DNA of 64,000 bases, from NCBI GenBank assembly GCA_035318745.1, contig DATHEA010000015.1, positions 1 through 64,000 of the forward strand. Reading direction: 5' to 3'. This document shows positions 62,151-64,000 of this stretch, piece after piece. A program made the translations under genes and the position numbers. The DNA is from VRUE01 sp035318745. Lineage in GTDB: Bacteria; Actinomycetota; Thermoleophilia; Solirubrobacterales; 70-9. The notes beneath the pieces are model-generated. The model did no database searches and had not been told where the DNA came from. It saw nothing but the letters and a program-made list of their open reading frames with translations. Numbering within the stretch: the first letter of the stretch is position 1; each line of letters opens with the position of its first letter.

Positions 62151-63022
62151 TGACCACCGCATCGATCCTCAGCGACTTCTGGAACGACCAGATTCTCGCC
62201 GATGAAAAACAGGGCCTCTTCCTGGTCCTCGTCGGCTTCATCCTCTCCTTCGCCTTCATTCGGATGAGCACCCGCCTGATGCGCAGCCCGCGCGTGACCT
62301 GGTGGCCGGGCAGCGTCGTCAGCGACGGCGGCGTCCACGTCCACCACCTCGTTTTCGGAATCGTGACGATGATGATCGCCGGCACGCTGGGGCTGGCGGC
62401 GCTCGGCGACACCCCCTACGCGGAAATCTGCGCCTTCCTCTTCGGCATCGGTGCCGGCCTGACGATCGACGAGTTCGCGCTCTGGGTCTACCTCGACGAC
62501 GTCTACTGGGCAGAGGAGGGTCGCGCCTCGATCGATGCGACGGTGATCGCCGCCGCCGGGATGATGCTGATCCTGCTCGGCTTCAGCCCGTTCAGCTTCG
62601 ACACGGGCTCCTTCGAGGAGACGATCGTCAGCATCCTCGGCGCGGCCTTCGTTTTCGCCCTCGTCGCCCTCTGCTTCGCGAAGCAGCGAGTCCTGCACGG
62701 CTCGATCGGCTTCTTCGTCTTCCCGATCGCGCTCTACGGCGCGCTGCGAATCGGCAAGCCCGGATCTCCCTGGGGACGTCGTCGTTATGGCGAGCGCAAC
62801 CCGGCCAAGCAGGCCAAGGCCGAAGAGCGCTTCAAGCCCGACCGCCACACCGAGCGCTTCAAGAACGCCTTCCGCGACATCGTCGGCGGCAAGCCCAGCG
62901 ATGGGGTCACGGCGGTCACCGAAGAGGCTGTCGCCACCACCCGCGAGGCGGTGGAAGAAGTGCGCCAGCGAGCCGAACGGGTGACGAATCCGGGAGGGAC
63001 TACCGACCGGAAAGGAGACTGA
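62147..63022 (+). CDS. Polytopic membrane protein with charged C-terminal tail
   Basis: 291 residues. About six membrane helices (about 22-40, 62-82, 90-112, 128-150, 160-182, 188-205); a VHVHHLVFGI histidine motif lies near the second helix and an acidic YLDDVYW loop near 117. The C-terminal about 85 residues are hydrophilic and rich in Lys, Arg and Glu. Function unknown. ATG at 62147 overlaps the upstream stop; a second ATG follows directly. TGATG overlap with the YjbQ gene. Confidence 0.75.
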   Translation: MMTTASILSDFWNDQILADEKQGLFLVLVGFILSFAFIRMSTRLMRSPRVTWWPGSVVSDGGVHVHHLVFGIVTMMIAGTLGLAALGDTPYAEICAFLFGIGAGLTIDEFALWVYLDDVYWAEEGRASIDATVIAAAGMMLILLGFSPFSFDTGSFEETIVSILGAAFVFALVALCFAKQRVLHGSIGFFVFPIALYGALRIGKPGSPWGRRRYGERNPAKQAKAEERFKPDRHTERFKNAFRDIVGGKPSDGVTAVTEEAVATTREAVEEVRQRAERVTNPGGTTDRKGD

Positions 63023-63483
63023 TGAAGACGCACACCGCCTACATGACCTTCGAGACCGCCGAGCGGCGTGAGCTGATCCGCATCACCGAGGAGGTGCAGG
63101 CTGCGGTCGACGAGGCGGGGATCGCAGAGGGCATGGTGCTGGTCTCGGCGATGCACATCACCGCCGGTATCTGGGTCGACGACGACGAGCCCGGCCTGCA
63201 CGAGGACGTCATGGAGTGGCTCGACAAAATCGCGCCGCCGAGCTGGAAGACGCCGGCCAATCGGGTCGCCGAGGAACTATCGCCAGGGGGTGGCGACTAT
63301 CGACACCATCGTGGCGGCGAGGACAACGGCGACGCCCACTTCAAGAACCTGCTCGTCCATCAGCAGGCAATCCTGCCGGTCACCGCCGGCCGCCTCGACC
63401 TCGGCCCCTGGCAGCAGGTCTTCTACTGCGAGTTCGATGGCCGGCGGCCGAAGCGGCTGGTGATCAAGGCGATGGGCGAGTAG
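63022..63483 (+). CDS. yjbQ: YjbQ / UPF0047 family protein
   Basis: 153 residues. Conserved fold with HITAGIWVDDDEPGLHEDV near 46, the GGEDNGDAHFKNLLVHQQ motif near 98-115 and LGPWQQVFYCEFDG near 127. Some family members show weak thiamine-phosphate-synthase activity; the physiological role is unsettled. Strong AAAGGAG ribosome-binding site. Ends 7 bp from the convergent lipoprotein-like gene. Confidence 0.92.
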   Translation: MKTHTAYMTFETAERRELIRITEEVQAAVDEAGIAEGMVLVSAMHITAGIWVDDDEPGLHEDVMEWLDKIAPPSWKTPANRVAEELSPGGGDYRHHRGGEDNGDAHFKNLLVHQQAILPVTAGRLDLGPWQQVFYCEFDGRRPKRLVIKAMGE

Positions 63484-63490
63484 CAAATCC

Positions 63491-64000
63491 CTAGCCAGGG
63501 TTGGCGCTACAAGTCTTCAGGCCGACCTTGCGGGCGAGGTCATAGCGTTCCTGTGCCTCGTTGTCGCGGCGTTCGCGGGCCGCGAGGTATTCGCCGCTAT
63601 GTTCGGTGCGCGCGGCGCGCAGCGCTTGCACGTCGTACTTGTGGACACGCTGTTGTGCCGCGACGTATTGCTCGTAGGAGCGACGCATGCTCGGCGGTGG
63701 ATCGAGGGCTTGGAAGCGCTTGACGGCCGGGCTGGAGATCGCGACCAGCGCTTCGGAGTAGGCGACATCGGGCACTTCCTCGTTCCGTGCTGCGAAGAAT
63801 CCGAACCTCGCTTCCCTGAAGGCAGTCTGGCTGTCCGCGCAGATCGCATCGGCCTTGGCGATCAGCTCGCTCCCCGACAACGGAGGCGGCTGCCGCTTGG
63901 CGGTAGATCCTCCTTCTCCGCTCGCGGTCTTCGTCTTGGAGTTGCCGCTGCTCGCAGTCCCCCTGTCGGCACCACCGCCTCCACCGCTGCCGAGCGAGAG
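63491..64000 (-). CDS. Secreted or lipoprotein-like hypothetical protein (5' end cut by window edge)
   Basis: The reading frame stays open from the stop at 63491 through the right edge, so the N-terminus is missing; 169 codons are visible. The first about 40 visible residues are a Gly/Ser/Thr/Lys-rich linker typical after a lipobox or signal peptide, followed by an alpha-helical domain (ADAICADSQTAFREAR, a middle YEQYVAAQQRV region, KTCSANPG end) with two cysteines. This matches the style of short actinobacterial lipoproteins; no known function. An internal TTG at 63880 is an unlikely start. Confidence 0.65.
   Translation of the reverse strand, partial: LSLGSGGGGGADRGTASSGNSKTKTASGEGGSTAKRQPPPLSGSELIAKADAICADSQTAFREARFGFFAARNEEVPDVAYSEALVAISSPAVKRFQALDPPPSMRRSYEQYVAAQQRVHKYDVQALRAARTEHSGEYLAARERRDNEAQERYDLARKVGLKTCSANPG

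Overview
The window is about 64 kb of strongly GC-rich, gene-dense bacterial chromosome. It carries housekeeping genes only: I see no phage, insertion sequence, CRISPR array or rRNA. Gene content points to a Gram-positive actinobacterium. The main reason is the run pyrR-pyrB-pyrC-carA-carB-(pyrKD)-mihF-gmk-rpoZ-coaBC, which follows the Mycobacterium Rv1379-Rv1391 order and includes the actinobacterium-specific host factor mihF. Several departures from mycobacteria and streptomycetes (fused PyrK-PyrD, fused SecDF, very short RimP and TruB, a zinc-binding tail on NusA) suggest a deep-branching class such as Thermoleophilia/Solirubrobacterales. That placement is inference.

Layout. 1-3380: dnaE, cut by the left edge. 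3512-5643: a response regulator and sensor kinase pair ending in an intrinsic terminator. 22141 down to 5731: one long minus-strand run of tightly packed genes, rimP-nusA-infB-rbfA-nrnA-truB-ribF-rpsO-bcp-dsbA-like-pnp-M16 peptidase-dapB-amidase-dapA-rnj, covering translation initiation, ribosome maturation, RNA decay and lysine/peptidoglycan precursor synthesis. 33825 down to 22389: the pyrimidine operon followed by mihF, gmk, rpoZ and coaBC, headed by a PyrR-binding RNA loop that abuts the Shine-Dalgarno of pyrR. 33971-35821: RNase Z, tRNA-Arg(CCG) and a secreted hypothetical protein. 40059 down to 35811: a SAM-I riboswitch controlling threonine synthase plus a ThiS/MoaD-like sulfur carrier, then a CDP-glucose pathway pair and an SRAP protein. 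40140-44993: corA, a HIT protein, phosphomannomutase, an MBL-fold protein and a lipid kinase. 56556 down to 44994: yebC-ruvC-ruvA-ruvB, a zinc-ribbon/PAS protein, secDF, a small membrane protein, recJ and rel. 56581-64000: a small membrane protein, M29 aminopeptidase, pdxS/pdxT, an RpiR-type regulator, a plus-strand set of small membrane and zinc proteins, a YjbQ protein and a lipoprotein-like gene cut by the right edge.

The most unusual signal is a set of long inverted repeats that ordinary gene content does not explain. Four share a G-rich, GGGTG-containing arm of 23-30 nt. Two of these lie directly behind stop codons (coaBC, the rpiR-type gene) and two lie in frame inside conserved enzymes (the PyrK-PyrD linker and RecJ). 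A fifth, with 27-nt perfect arms closing three inner hairpins, supplies the last 19 codons of RNase Z and sits in front of the pyr operon. Two further spacers (nusA-infB and secDF-small gene), each about 160 nt, are almost entirely one long imperfect hairpin running from a stop codon to the next start codon. The in-frame copies recall the protein-coding palindromic elements of Rickettsia and are my best candidate for an undescribed element family.
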